Source: Heligmosomoides polygyrus polygyrus
Taxonomy: Eukaryota; Nematoda; Chromadorea; Rhabditida; Heligmosomidae
Direction: 5' to 3'
Assembly: GCA_947396885.1 (NCBI GenBank)
Contig: OX377201.1
Location: 4,321,879 to 4,385,878 of the forward strand
Length of the DNA stretch: 64,000 nucleotides
The translations under genes were made by a program, and so were the position numbers. This document shows positions 11,595 through 23,519 of this stretch, in pieces. Within the stretch, counting starts at the first letter, position 1; the number at the start of each line of letters is the position of its first letter. Below the pieces are notes generated by a model that had not been told where the DNA came from, did not search any database, and saw only the letters and a list, made by a program, of their open reading frames with translations.

Positions 11595-13572
11595 TTTTGA
11601 AAGTGAAGCGAGTTCGAGCAGTCTTTCTGGGATGCGCTACGCATCTAAACATTGTTAAAGCGTAAATGCGAAATGAAAAACACAAGCGTATAAGTATAAG
11701 GGAGAGGTCGTAGTTGTCCAAACCTTGTTTGGTGTACTGTTCTACTTCACCCTCGTTTGGAAGGATCAATATGGCGCCGCGGCACCGGAAGTGTGAAAAC
11801 TGTAGTTAGGCGATTTACGGCGCTCTCAGATGGCGCGAGGGGTCACAGAGGCAGGAGAGTGGACTGGCTCCGGAACTAATCTGGGTCCCGACCAGGGCTA
11901 TGGTACATTTGACTCGTGAAAAACCGGTACAAATGAACGTAAATTTGAAATCGAACTATCCTTCGAGTCAGAATTAACTAGGGAATGGCCTCGTAGACAA
12001 TTTTTCAGTTTTTGGACATTTTTTAAAATGACGCTCAGTCAGCATTTGAGGTGAGTTTGCTCTGTAACTGGGTGACCAAAATGTCCTCCGGGCCAGTCGA
12101 AATCCCACCTGTAGAAGACTATAAGGTGTTTTCATAGGCCTCCAGATATCTACGTTCCTGTCTTCAAGGAAACCATTTTGTGCCCACTTTAATGATACGA
12201 AAAGTGTACGGCTAACTACGAAGAAGTGTCATATGGGCAACTTTGGCAGCGTACAATCGCTAACGATTTCAACCTTGAAGGTTCCAACTTCGCAGCTTGA
12301 TTTTCACTCTCGCCTCCAACGTGACAAACGAGTATAAGCACATACAATCTTGATATGACGAAATTAGAGTCCTCCAAAGCGGAGGCATTTTCTGAAAATA
12401 ACAACACTTAAATTGTCGGATCCTTTAAGGAAGTAGATCATTGTGATCGTGAAATACTAGGGAATCCAGAGAATTATGTGTGACTATGTATATAATGCAG
12501 AAACTAGGCTTTAAAGGGCCGAATCTCTTCCTTCATTAGCCACTTGGGAGCTGTGGGTGTAATTATCTCCCGCGAGCACAGGGGTCAGCCGCGCCGGGCA
12601 GAAATTAGGTCACTGAACTACATTTCAGACGCTCGCTATGCGATTTTCAGCTCATCGGCAAGAGAGCTCGGTGCTGATCACGAATATGTCATTCAATTTG
12701 CAATGCGCTCAATTTGAAGAGCGCTACAGAAAAGCGGCGGAAAAGGCGTTTTTTTTTCGCTTTTTCCGCCCAAAGACCAAAAGATAAGGCCGGTATTGTA
12801 GGGAGAGCTGTCATTAAGAAAAGCTGGGCTTTGTCCTTGATTCTACTATGGTTTAGAAACCAGTGATAAACCCTAATAGCTCTTCTGAATACATTGTCTG
12901 CAACAGAACAATGAATTTCGAACAACCGTTGGAGCTTACCCGCACACGACTCCGCCGTAGTGAGGAGCTGCTCCGTAGGCCTCACACACATGGCAGTTCA
13001 ACGATGACCGCATCGGCATTGGAGGCATCTAAAACGTTATCTTCGTAATGGGCTCCGTGGCAGTTGTCATATGTAGTTACTAACTACGCTTTTTTTTGTA
13101 ACCTGATGATTACATTTTTAGGGAGATTTTCGCTCTCAAACGTTGAGCTCCACCCTCTCCCTCTCTACAAGGACATCCTTGAATACAATCGATTCTAACT
13201 GCAAGCTACGATTTGACAGTAAGAGATCTACAGAAGCTTGTGCTATAGAAGTCTAAACAATTGAATTCTTTGCCCGAATAAAAGCTTATAGGTCTAAACG
13301 GTAAAAAAGCACTTTCTGTATTAAAAAAATCATATAAGTGGCACGTACCCTATCAATCATCACGCGACACCGCGGACATTTTCATAGCGCAATCTCATAC
13401 TTGAAAAAGCCAAAACATTTGCAGTTTTGCTTTTTTAAGGGAGCTATTATGCTTTGCAGTAGCTTAAGGGAAGAGAGTTTTGTGGCAATTCAAACAACAA
13501 CAGCATTTTTTTTTGGTAGAACCCACAGCACAGTTCAAGACCGATCTTCGTGAACGTAGGAGGGCCACTTAC

Positions 13573-13775
13573 AGGAAATTGGAGTTTCCCAACGACCGGC
13601 TCCGAATAGCTAGGTCTCTTCTCGACACCAGCTGATTTCTTCATGGATTCGTTAAGCATGTGAGCCATTTCAAGCGTTGTGTAGTCAGAGACTTTGCTGG
13701 CCAGAAGAGCTCTCATAGAGAATGCGTCAAGACAGTACGAGGAGAACTCCATCTCTTCCTCCTGAACACTGCAAC
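13573..13775 (-). CDS. Candidate orphan exon of unknown gene
   Basis: On the minus strand a polypyrimidine-rich stretch ends in GTTTTAG at 13776, followed by an open frame containing EEEMEFSSYCLDAF, SKVSDYTTLEMAHML and SAGVEKRPSY, and ends at a consensus donor GTAAGT (13572-13567). The frame has protein-like composition and no resemblance to the transposons around it. I do not recognise the family. Neighbouring exons were not found, so it may be one exon of a larger gene or a stranded remnant. Alternative acceptors (GTTGCAG, GTTCAG) lie a few bases downstream. Confidence 0.4.
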
Positions 13776-14652
13776 CTAAAACTAACGCAATTATCAAGTA
13801 AATAAGGGAGCAGGAAGCAAAAACAAAAACAAGGGAAGAAAAACGAGAAATCGTAACGGAATCGAGAAAATCAAAGTTTTGGAATATTACCGAACCAAAT
13901 TGTCGCACGTCAGAAGAGTGTTTGGACGGAACGTGACAAAGTCCTGCAGGTATAAAACTAGACCCTCTGCTAAAAACCATTGGTGAACGGTGAGACACAA
14001 ACTTATCACGAAATTGGATGGAAATCTATTTTGCTGCGCAAAACAGGCGTTCTAACCAGTTACGGGAAGATGTTAGTAGAAGAGGAACTCGAAAGAAGGA
14101 CGGCTGTAAGCGGGAACAACTTTCGGAAGCTCTACCTGCTTCGATGGAAAACACCTTGAGATAGACGACGTAGGCTGTGCAAAACGGCCAGCTGAATGTC
14201 ACTCTCAAAATAAATTCACTCCTCCCATAAACCGAATTATAGTGGATTGTAAGCACTACCGTCAACAACAAGCCGTTGCAGTTGCTTGCGTCGAATGAGA
14301 AGCGATAGCTGTTGTGGATACCCAACTAGGGACTACATTTATGAATGTATATTGTAGTATAATAGAGGCCAAATAGGAATGAATGATAAGACTTAGCATA
14401 CTTAAGTGAACACTATAAGATAAGTACCATTGAATAACATCCACAGGCATAACTTAGGGGTACCGCAAGTAGGTAATAGAGATATCGCTCAAGTTGTCCA
14501 CTCTAGCCGCGGTGCCCCCTTTCAAGACCAGAGGTAGTTGGCCCCATTGGCTAACTACTGGAGATATTTGTAGCTCCGCCTCCGCATATTGTCTATATAA
14601 CCTGCTGTGATGTGATATTCATGTCGTGTTCTTAACGTGATATCGTAATAAA

Positions 14653-15071
14653 TTACGAGTCGCAATAGACACAGTCGTGGTGAACCACCAAAATAGCTAA
14701 CAATGTAAGTCTATTTAGAAAGTAAGTCAGTAAGTCAGCGCGAACAGATCCGCCGTCCTCAACGTAAAAATACAAGTGTTTATAACTTCGTTCAGATGTA
14801 GCAAATTGAATTGGCAGACGCAGTGAGAGCTCAAGAATTGTCTGATTGCATCCTCGACATTGTTCATCAATCCGTGAGATTTCTCCTCTGGAAGCGTTTG
14901 AGAAATCAGCGTAAACAGTGTTGTGAAAGCGAGTGCCCGATAAGGCTTTTAAATCCAGATGCTGCAATTCTTGAGTTTGACTATGTGTTATCTAGTGTTG
15001 CACCCCGGAAGGATAAGACTTACAACGTTGTGAAAATGCAGGATGCATTTGCATCGCGTAATAAGTCATAA
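14653..15071. other. Unassigned stretch open on both strands
   Basis: A plus frame (14811-15071, 86 codons, containing LLNPDAAILEFDYVL) and an overlapping minus frame (14653-14967, 104 codons) are both uninterrupted. Neither resembles a family I know. The plus frame stops directly before the 5' end of the RTE at 15072. One frame may be real, but the sequence does not decide which. Confidence 0.25.
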
Positions 15072-17996
15072 TTCACGGTGGCGATCCCGTTCCTCCACGT
15101 GGTGGCACTGGAAACAGCTCATTCTGCGAGTAAGCCGAAGACGGACACCCGATTCCAGGCGACAAGCCCTTATGACAGGCCGGCCTATGCAGATTCCATG
15201 TCACATCACATATTGATGACGTGAAGTGAGTATCGAGATAATGCTTCGGCGTCCGCGGGAGCCGACGAGCACTCGCAGAGCCCGGCGAGTGTAAGAAGTA
15301 TGCGAAGGTCGCTGATGCGAGGACGGCATCGGGGGGCAACCGAGTAGTCCGAAAGTCCCGTAACGTAAGAAGGACCCGCATGACAACGAATGTGGGTACG
15401 TTGATGGGCCGCTCGTGCGAGTTGGTTGAAGCACTGGAGCGTAGAAGAGTTGATTTCTGTGCGGTGCAGGAGACGAGGTGGTCCTGCAGCAATTCAAGGA
15501 ACATTGGACGGGGCTTTAAGGACGTTATATCTGGAAGTCCCAGGACCACCAGCGGTGTTGGTATACTCGTTTCCGAACGGTCTCGCGACTCGATCGAACG
15601 CTTTCACGATCGATTGATGAAGATCGCTGTCACCGCTAAGGAGCGACTCTGTCACCTATTCTCTGCGTATGCTACGTAGACTCGCTGCTCTGATGAAGCC
15701 AATGTAGAGTTTTGGAGTCTGCTTGATGAGAAGACAGCAGAGCTACAGAGGGAGATGTCATCATAGTTGCTGGTGACCTTAATGGGCACGTAGGTGCGAC
15801 GAAAGACAGGCGCAGCTGTCACGTTGGTTTCGGATAAGGATCTCGTAATGCCGATGGTGAGCGTATTCTTGACTATGCAGAATCGCATAGCCTCACAATT
15901 GTTAACACCGTCTTCCGAAAACGCGACTCCCACTTCATCTCCTAGTATAGTGGGAGTTACAGGTTTTTGACAGAATTTGTCCTCTTGAAAATCGTGACCA
16001 AAGTAATGCCACAGACCCGAAGATCTTGTCGTATGTCGCCTCACAGCATCGTCCAATGATCTGCACATTAAAGATCGCCCCGGCGAGGCTGAAGCAGATC
16101 GAGCGATGCGGTACACAAAGACTTAGGTTGTGGCGAATGAAAGAGGAGGAAGCACCCGTGATTTCTCTTGTACGGTTATAAGCAGTCACAGCTGCGGGAG
16201 ACTTGGAAGAGAGCAACCGACGCGATACGCCAAGCTGCAAGGCCGGAACGCAGCACTACGAAGCTTGGACGACGCATGCAGGAAAAACAGACATGGATGT
16301 GGACAGACGACGTGAAGGCAAAATTTCGAGAGAAGAGGTCGCTTCCACGTATTTCTCTGCGACAAGACAACCGAAAACTGACAGAAGTATCAAGAGGTGA
16401 ACAAGACTGCAAAGAAAGCGGTGGCAATTGCAAAAGGCACTCATTACAACGATGTCTTCAGAAAGCTCAAATCGCCGAAATGAGGGATGTTTGTACTTTG
16501 TGTGTGAGACCCGCCATCGCCAAACCGAGAATATTGAAAAGTTTTTCGGCATCAATGACGAGAGGTCTTGTTATAAACCACAAAAAGGAGTTGAAGCGAT
16601 GTTGTGATTACATTGAAGAAATTTTCACCATGGAGTTCCCTCATCCGGTCATCCTTTCTGTGGCTTCTGTTCGCGGTCCCGTTCCCACGATCACCGTGGA
16701 GGAAACAGAAGGGCCCCGAAATAGATTATGAAGCCCGGCAAGGCAGCCGATTTATGGAAATCGAAGCTCTGCTGAACGGTTGGCTAAATTCTTCAAACAG
16801 GTTGTATAGGAGAAGAAAGTTCCATAGTGTTGGCATAGCAGTACGAAGATTCCGATTTGAAAGAAGAAGGGCAGTCGTGCAGATCCCATTACCGTCCGAT
16901 TCGCTTGTTTCCGTATAGCATTGAGGTCTTTGAGCTAATCCTCCCATAGACGAATTCGTGAAATCGTCATGCTTTCCAGCAACCAGTGTGGCTTCGTAGC
17001 TGACTGTGGCACCATAGATGCCATACACGCTGTCCGGTTCCTGTTAGAGAAGCACCGCGAGAAACAGAAGCCGGTGAATATAGCCGTTCTCGACTTGGGA
17101 ATGCCATCGATCGCGTGAGGTTATATGGTACGCCTTACTACAACACAAAGTGCCTGAGGAACTCATCGAGAGGGGTGCGAATGTTCTATTCTTGTCCAAC
17201 GCATATAGTGCAACTGCAGCTGGAACCTCCAAGGAGTTGCCACCTACGTTTTGGGCTTTCCCCACTTCTCTTTGTTGTCGTCATGGATGCCATTGCTCTT
17301 TCTTCCATGGACGCAGCTTTATGCTGATGACGTGACGCTTGCCAGCGAAAACAAAGGTGATTCGAGCGGCAGACGCATGGTGCGACCTTACAGCTGACGT
17401 GAACGAATCCGGCTCGATTAACATTAACGGTTCTGAGCTTGTGCGCACTCCGGTGTACCTGGGATCGGCAATAACGTGCGTCGGAGGTCTGATGGTTGAC
17501 TTGAGCTCAGGCGTGAGTGCAGCTTAGTCCAAATGGCGCTCGATGTCAGGCAAACCGTCATCCGCCCAGTAGCAATGTACAACGCAGAGTGCTGCCCTGC
17601 GACTAAGAAAGCTGAAACGCGCCTCAGCGTCATGGCGACAAAGATGCTGCGTGGACGGCTGGAGTCACCCGCTTGGACCGCATGCGAAACGAAGCTATTC
17701 GGCGGAAATTTGGTGTAGCGCCGACAGCTGATAAGATGCGCGAAGCTCGTCGCAGATGGTACGTCCATGACCCATGATCTGCCTGGAAAAGAAGTCAGCG
17801 TATGCAAGACAGGCCTTGAGTTGGAAGTGTCACGAAAGCTGCCTAGAGGGCGTGTCACGAAAGCAGCATGGTCCAACACGATACAAAAGGACATGGAAGT
17901 AACTAGCGCCCACCCTGCTGAAGCGCAGGATCGGGAAAGACACCAGAAGTGCGGAGCCGTGACGAAGCGGGACAAACGCTGAAGAAGAAGTCGTAG
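15072..17996 (+). mobile_element. RTE-type LINE (type A), near full length, degenerate
   Basis: The domains occur in order over about 2.9 kb. A GC-rich 5' region is followed by an apurinic-like endonuclease with TTNVGTLMGRSC and the QETRW motif, then GDLNGHVGA; the SDHRP active-site box reads SQHRP. Next come the RT start (IFTMEFPHPVIL), LLFVVVMDAI, and an intact LYADDVTLA box with YADD at 17320-17331. The C-terminal part (RMDR..RR-FGVAPTADKMREARRRWY-like) leads to the 3' tail GCGGGACAAACGCTGAAG and AAGAAG. Many frameshifts and stops break the frame. Its closest relative in the window is 43390-44325. Confidence 0.88.
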
Positions 17997-18124
17997 TTCA
18001 AAAGTTTACTACAATTACAGGAGGCAATTATTAAAAGAGCGGATACAATGTTCATCTATCACCAAGGCAGAAGGCAAAAGAGCAATAAACTACTGGCGCT
18101 GCGGCAACAAAAATAACAACAAAA

Positions 18125-18220
18125 CCATGTGCGGTCCACAGGCCGGGTGGTGTAAGGCGAGGCATCGCTGCCCGGAAAACGGAAGGTGCGGGTTGGAGTC
18201 CCGCCTGAAGCAAGTCTTGA
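18125..18220 (+). ncRNA. tRNA-like sequence (pseudo-tRNA or SINE head)
   Basis: It contains GGTGGTGTAAGGCG (A-box-like), then a T-arm-like hairpin with perfect GCGGG/CCCGC stem closing a seven-base TTGGAGT loop. The loop departs from the canonical TTCRANN, so this is unlikely to be a working tRNA. No clear acceptor stem. Confidence 0.35.
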
Positions 18221-18269
18221 TCGCAGCAAACCCCATGCAACATATAGTCTCTCTACAATACCGCCCGCG

Positions 18270-18660
18270 TCGCGCGGTCAAAAAGACGGTTTGCGACGGA
18301 AAAATCCGTCGCAAACCGTCGCATGCTCATAACTCCTTTAATTTTGAGTTGCTTCAGAATCAGTTGGCACCATTCGATTCGCCTCCTCGAGATCTACAAA
18401 GTCATGTCTAAAGCTTTCCAGGCCACCGCGTTTTCCCTGTGGGTGGCCTAAAAAATAACAGCAGCAGACTTTTGCGATTGGAGCACCTTATTTTCCAGGA
18501 CGTGCATGTGACGTGCAGTGTTTTCGGAGTATCTCAAGCATGGCGTGAGTTGTCAGTGCTCTGTGATGCCTGGAATGTTCCGAGAGTGCACCGTGCACAA
18601 TGCATATAGGATCGAACCTATCAATCGAATGGGCGGAAGCATGCCCACTGGGTTTCTATC
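18270..18660 (+). repeat. Dispersed repeat, ~390 bp family, copy 1
   Basis: Shares ordered blocks with 48940-49290 (plus) and 36480-36860 (minus): CGTCGCA...GCTCATAACTCC, ACCATTCGATTCGCCTC, GAGATCTACA, a GGGTGGCC block, CGGAGTATCTCAA, and GAGTGCACCGTGCACAATGC...ATCAATCGAATGGGCG. The last block resembles the core of the foldback satellite, which links the dispersed and satellite forms. No coding capacity seen. Confidence 0.75.
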
Positions 18661-19276
18661 TTCACTTAACGGAAAATGTAAAGACTTCAAGACTATCTTT
18701 CTATCTATCTATTTATCTTTTATAAGTTCCCGGCCGTCCTACTTAGGATTTGCTCCAGTCAGTCAGACGAGCTTTTGGAGTGTACTAGTACCAGCCGCTC
18801 ATGGCTTAAGTAAGTGTGTCAAAGCATTGTTACTAGTAAGCTCTTCAGCTTAAAACGCTGCATGGAGCACGGCTGCTGCTTTGAAAAATCAGAAAGAAAC
18901 TTGATTCTGCGATTGGCACCCGTTTTGTCGACGCACCAGCTCTGTGTTGCTCTAATTAAACTTATATAGGTTTTTATACACGAAACTTGTTCAGCAAAGC
19001 ACTCTTGGATACCACAACCCAGCGTAGCTCCTCCGCTTTACTTTCTTTGCGATCCCCAGACTCAAATTTCTTTCCATGACAAGAATATTGGACTTTTATG
19101 CTGCCAAAGCAAATGGAGTAAATTCTACAACTTTTAGAAGCCATCTATTGTATCTTGCATGTGTTTAACATTGTGTTTTCTCTATAAAGCGGAAAAAACA
19201 CAATGTTAATAAACACATGCATATGTTTTCCTATCAAGGAAAGGAACGGCCCCTTATACCCCTTATGAGCCCCTCA

Positions 19277-19437
19277 TGAAATGCACCACGCATTCTACGT
19301 TACGGGAGGCGATTTGAATGTGTATTTGGTAATGCCATGACTTGTGGTGGCCAGGTGGTAAACAAATAGTGCTCTGTCCTTCACAGACAAGTCTGATAAC
19401 AAAATTCACCGATCACGGAGGAATGCAGGGCTTGGAT
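19277..19437 (-). mobile_element. SINE fragment
   Basis: Diverged core of the tRNA-derived SINE: CACCACGCATTCTA, GGAGGCGATTTGAATG, CTTGTGGTGGCCA, CAGACAAGTCTG, CACGGAGGAATG. The tRNA-like head is missing. Confidence 0.65.
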
Positions 19438-20272
19438 GTTCTAAGCGAAGCACCGAACCAAGCACCTTGAATCGGGTGGCAGCACGTGAAATGCGACGTC
19501 TTCCCAACTACCATGCACTCGAGCTTTATCACAGCTTTTCTCAGACTTTTTCGTTGAAGCAGTTTTTCGGAAAGCGTTCCCCACTTTTTTGAGATCGGAA
19601 GACTTTGAAGCGAGTGGTGGCACAGTAGGAGGAAACGTCAGCTGTTCAATGGACGCACGTCTTCGGGGTCGGTAACTTGACCCCAGATGTGCCTGATCGT
19701 GAGAAAAAGGATAAAACACTGAATGTGGAACTGATTTATTATTCATCGGCTCGCCACCGCAATTCTTTGTATAGGTTCAATACTCATATGAATTGGTTCT
19801 ACCGTTGAGGCAGAATACATTACGCATACCATTCACTAACGCCGAACTTTATCCTTCACTCACAAAGCTTTAGCGAAAGCTGATTCGAGTAAAGGCTGAA
19901 ACTGGCGTAGCCATGTATATCATCTTTCCCTTAAGAAATAGGCTTGAATCTTCTCAAAAATGTTTACGACTAACTAATTTTGAATAACCACATGGAAGTG
20001 GATGTGTGGATGGCTGATTAATCACTTCCGCGGGAACATTTCCTGGATCCTCCTGAAGTGCTGCTTTTGACTCAGAGTTCAATAAGCTATCTTAACCAAT
20101 CAAAATCACAGCTCAAAGTAAAGATTGCATTAGGTATCATTAAAAAATCATCTGGATAACTCCATGAGCATGAAATTTTCACCACCGATTTAGTGTACCA
20201 ATGTAAACTTGGGACGGACGCAAGCTACACTGAATCTTTTGCTTCATGGCTCCGCAATGCATTCTAGTGAAC

Positions 20273-20530
20273 TTTTTGTTTATTTATGTATTTGTATTCA
20301 TTAGGGTGCGTACATAGCCCGCACCCTTGAAGCAGAATAAGGAAACACATAGTTAAAGCAGTAGTAGAAAACATCAGAACACAAAAAAATGAAACGAATT
20401 CTAGAAGGGCAATAGAAGGTCTGCCTGTGTAGCTAACTGCTCTTGTTAGAGCAGAAATTTTACGATCGTTAAAATGTGAGTATTCCTTTTTCAGCCCATA
20501 ATGCATACCGTTGAACGACATATTGATTTT
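20273..20530 (-). repeat. LINE-like or non-autonomous repeat with TTTAT-rich tail
   Basis: It starts with TTTTTGTTTATTTATGTATT followed by GGGTGCGTACATAG. The segment at 32353-32805 starts in the same way, with TTTATTTATTTATTTGCATT and then GTGCGCACA. Read on the minus strand, both end in an AAATA-type tail, as retroposed elements do. An 85-codon minus frame inside has no recognised motif. Confidence 0.4.
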
Positions 20531-20629
20531 TCTTCTCGTTAAGCCGTAACCATTTCTTTCAGTAACAACGAATATATTTGTGAGGAGGAGAGAAATAATA
20601 TTCCTCCTATAACTGAATCGAGGACAGCA

Positions 20630-21025
20630 GATCGATATTGTCTTGCTGAGCTGGTAGCCAAAGTTGTTAACACTTTATTTCACTCGGCTTACGTTTCGGC
20701 GACCTCGCCTTCGTCAGAGCCTGAAAAAGTCGAAAAACATTTATGAAACTGCCCTCCCAAACACCATTTCATCCTACAGGGTACTAATCTTAAGGAGAGA
20801 TAGGGACAAGATCGAACATGACAGTTATGAAGGAACGACTGACCTTAAAGGTGGATGCCGAGATGGACCACCAGTCACCCGAAGCTGGACTTGAACGTGG
20901 GTGAATGAGTCTACCCCGCGGGACAACCCGACTTAAATACTCTGGTGGTCAGACCATACAACTTTGGCTACCAGCTCAGCAAGACAATATCGATCTGAAG
21001 TCAATATGCCAAGGTTTATCGAAAG
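20630..21025 (-). mobile_element. Hammerhead-bearing retroelement (Penelope-like or retrozyme-like), 396 bp
   Basis: The element is bounded by a perfect 12 bp direct repeat, TCGAGGACAGCA, at 20618-20629 and 21026-21037. Inside is a perfect 38-39 bp inverted pair (20629-20667 and 20958-20996). The minus strand carries a hammerhead ribozyme (20678-20726). It also has tRNA-promoter-like boxes: GAGCTGGTAGCC within the inverted repeat and CGTTCAAGTCC at 20887-20897. No RT or GIY-YIG endonuclease is present, so it is non-autonomous or a terminal piece. Hammerheads of this compact type are known from Penelope-like elements and metazoan retrozymes; assignment to either is inference. Confidence 0.72.
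20678..20726 (-). ncRNA. Hammerhead ribozyme, type I with minimal stem III
   Basis: Minus strand, in order: UUUCA and GGCU (stem I 5' side); CUGACGA (conserved CUGANGA box); GGCG-AGGU-CGCC (stem II with four-base loop, after one A); GAAA (conserved box); C-G (one-pair stem III); UA (cleavage-site UH); AGCC, a three-base GAG bulge, and UGAAA (stem I 3' side). GGCU/AGCC and UUUCA/UGAAA pair perfectly. A one-pair stem III suggests cleavage as a dimer, as described for Penelope-like element hammerheads. Predicted cleavage is between 20690 and 20689. Confidence 0.75.
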
Positions 21026-21119
21026 TCGAGGACAGCACTTAATTAAAGAAGTGACCAATGTTAGTGCTACATAGAATTGAACACTGGTGCATTAAGCGTA
21101 GTCGCTGTAACTATCGGCT

Positions 21120-21345
21120 GTTGGCATTTCCTGCCCAGGCCAGCCAGGAATTAAATTCATCCGGGTTGAATGAATTGGTATTGGCTTGATTGCAAAGGAC
21201 AACACACAGAGTTGTTCATCAGCTGACTACCGTAAGTCATTGTAATGACCTAACACGCATTCAAACTGGCTTCACGACGTCCCGCAGAAGTTGAATGCGT
21301 GGCGCATTCCAAAATGGATTGATCAACGTTGTCCTGCGTCCGTTC
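21120..21345 (+). mobile_element. SINE fragment
   Basis: Contains CCTGCCCAGGCCAGCC, GTTGTTCATCAGCTGACTAC, CGCAAGTCATTGTA-like and ATTCAAACTGGCTTCACGAC blocks of the tRNA-derived SINE in the same orientation as 32808-33108; heavily diverged. Confidence 0.65.
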
Positions 21346-22194
21346 CTTTTTACCACTGACGAACATTGACTAATTCCGTACCCACCTTCGGGTCTCAGAT
21401 AAGTGAAGCGCAGAATGTAACGGAAGGATAAAATGGCTCCGAACCAGAACTCGGAAAATTTCGCACATCCGTATTATAAACTCATTTAGAGTAAGAATAA
21501 GCTTCTAATTTTTCTCTTTAAGTTTTCGTTAGGGTTTCATACCAAAGTTGACACGATTGACAAGACTAACTTTAAAGCACGACTGAAAGTTGACCGGTCA
21601 CATAATTTTCGATCAAAAACCATGTTGAGTTAAATTAAACAGTATCAAAATGATGTTTGGATGTATATCTGAATTGTATGCATGTCTGATACCAGTGCTA
21701 CAGTAAGCGGTGCATTGGGGGCGATCTTTGTTGCAGGCGAGTGGGTGTTACTACTCGTGAAGAAGTATTTTCTCCATAAAGATCATGACGTGAGAAGAAA
21801 CGTCTAGGCGTCGTCATTGTCTACGGAGCTGCCTACAATATCAACGCTGTCGTCACACTTGTTTTGGCTCAAATTTTTAAATGTCTTCTAATGAAAAACA
21901 TGTGGCTGGTTAATTATAAGTTTCGACTAGTAAACACCCCGCCTAAAATACACATTAAACGCTTTCTTTAGCTAAAGGCTAGGCATTTTAAGAAAGCTTC
22001 AAAGAAGTGTACATTTCTTGATGGAGATCTAGGTTTTGATGAAAAAAGCATGTGGAAGGTTGTAGTGAAATTAGACATTCAGTTTTCTGCTTGCAATTTC
22101 AAAAATCTTCTTATTCGTTACCCAAAAACATATAGCAAAGTTTAAAGTGGCAAGAATTAATTTGTGAAAAAAATAGATGGGTAAAGGACAGCAT

Positions 22195-22450
22195 CAAATC
22201 CAGACTATGCGTCCCACTTTAAGTGATAGAGGACAATTTGAATACATATTTATTATACAATGACCTCTGGTGGTCAACCGATAAAGATATCAATGTTTTA
22301 GCCTTTCCATACAAGGGACAAGTCTGGTACCGATTTACTTACACCGCAGTGATCGAGGGCTTGGTTAGAAAAAAAAAAGAAATCCGAACCAGGAACCTGG
22401 CATCCGGTGCACGCGACAGCCGGCACCCCCTCCGACTGCGCTTCATGGGT
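22195..22450 (-). mobile_element. tRNA-derived SINE, diverged, nearly complete
   Basis: Starts with a GTCCCACTTTAAGTGATAG version of the tail, runs through the core and ends with AACCAGGAACCTGG and GCACGCGACAGCCGGC, the reverse complement of the tRNA-like head. It contains an A10 insertion near 22370. Confidence 0.75.
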
Positions 22451-23515
22451 CCCATGGGCTCATTACCGAACAACAAAAATCATAACAGTGATTCCGATGG
22501 AAGATTTCTTTCAGAAAATTACGTACGGCCAAAGGTTGGAAGCTATTTATTAATCCAGCGTGACTCATTGAGTAAGTGTTGTCACATGCTAGGACCACGG
22601 ATGAGAGGTTAAGTGTAGGAGGTGAACAATCCTCTCATAATTCTGGTTAAAATGCTCGCCAATGGAACTGCTACAGAATCAGGAAGAGTGCGGTGAGAAA
22701 GAGAAAGTATGACGAGCATCAGGTGTCCTATAATTGCTGATCTCGCGTCGGCTATGGTCGCCGAGTCGCGGTGCCATAGCAATGGCTGCGGTGTGCACGA
22801 CTTCAGCCGTCGAGGCGGATAACAACGACGCACTGAAAGCCAGGCAAGGAGGCTGAGCTGGAGATTAGTAGGGGATCTCTGCCACTCATCACAGACACTC
22901 ATCAAAGGTGCCATCAGTGACGCGATTCTCGACGCTGTCACAACTTTTAATGAAAACCTACGGTCGACGATGACAAGCAGGTACACTGCATTTGGCTTCA
23001 GGAAACAGACGATTACTTACGAGCAACAGCTTTCAAAGCTTTAACAATAAGAGAGCCTTTCACGACCAGAAAAACCATGAAGCTTTGCATCAGGGATCCA
23101 CTGTATCAACAATTCCATTGCTGAATGAAAATAGAAATATGGGGCAGCGAGGAAGACAGTGAGAGAGAAAAGGAAACGAGATTTTGTAAAAAAGGTAAAA
23201 TGGAGAAAAGGTTCGTTTCTCCACTCACTTTAATCAAATGTAATATCCTGCTCCTCCCTTCACTAGGAATGTTGAATAATAGATTGCGATATAATCTGTG
23301 AGTAGTGATAATCTATTAGGTCGTTGCATATGAAATGGCCGATTTGACTGAAAATTTTGACAGAGCTAGCATAGCTTTGCTAGGAAGCAAATTTATTAGA
23401 TGATGTAAGCTCCATTACAATTACTATGCTTTTTCCAACGCGACAGTACCTTAGACATTCCATCATTCAAAAATCAGAACTACGAGAATTAATTAAACAT
23501 AAGAAGTCATTTTCA
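22451..23515. other. No recognisable gene
   Basis: A 125-codon minus frame (22609-22986) shows no known motif or clear splice context. I find no RNA gene or transposon terminus in this stretch. Confidence 0.4.
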
Positions 23516-23519
23516 TCCT

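Larger units (their letters stand above)
7828..12800. mobile_element. Foldback element, ~5 kb, two inverted arms with satellite arrays
   Basis: The left end TACAATACCGGCC is matched by its reverse complement ending at 12800. The arms 7828-9026 and 11595-12800 are inverted copies of each other, about 1.2 kb each and almost identical. Each continues inward into tandem ~146 bp satellite repeats in opposite orientation (about 9027-10025 and 10283-11594). A roughly 255 bp single-copy spacer lies between. No transposase or RT is visible inside. Outer ends begin with TA on both sides, compatible with a TA target duplication of Tc1/mariner type, but the TA could equally be part of the inverted repeat. 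Confidence 0.88.
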
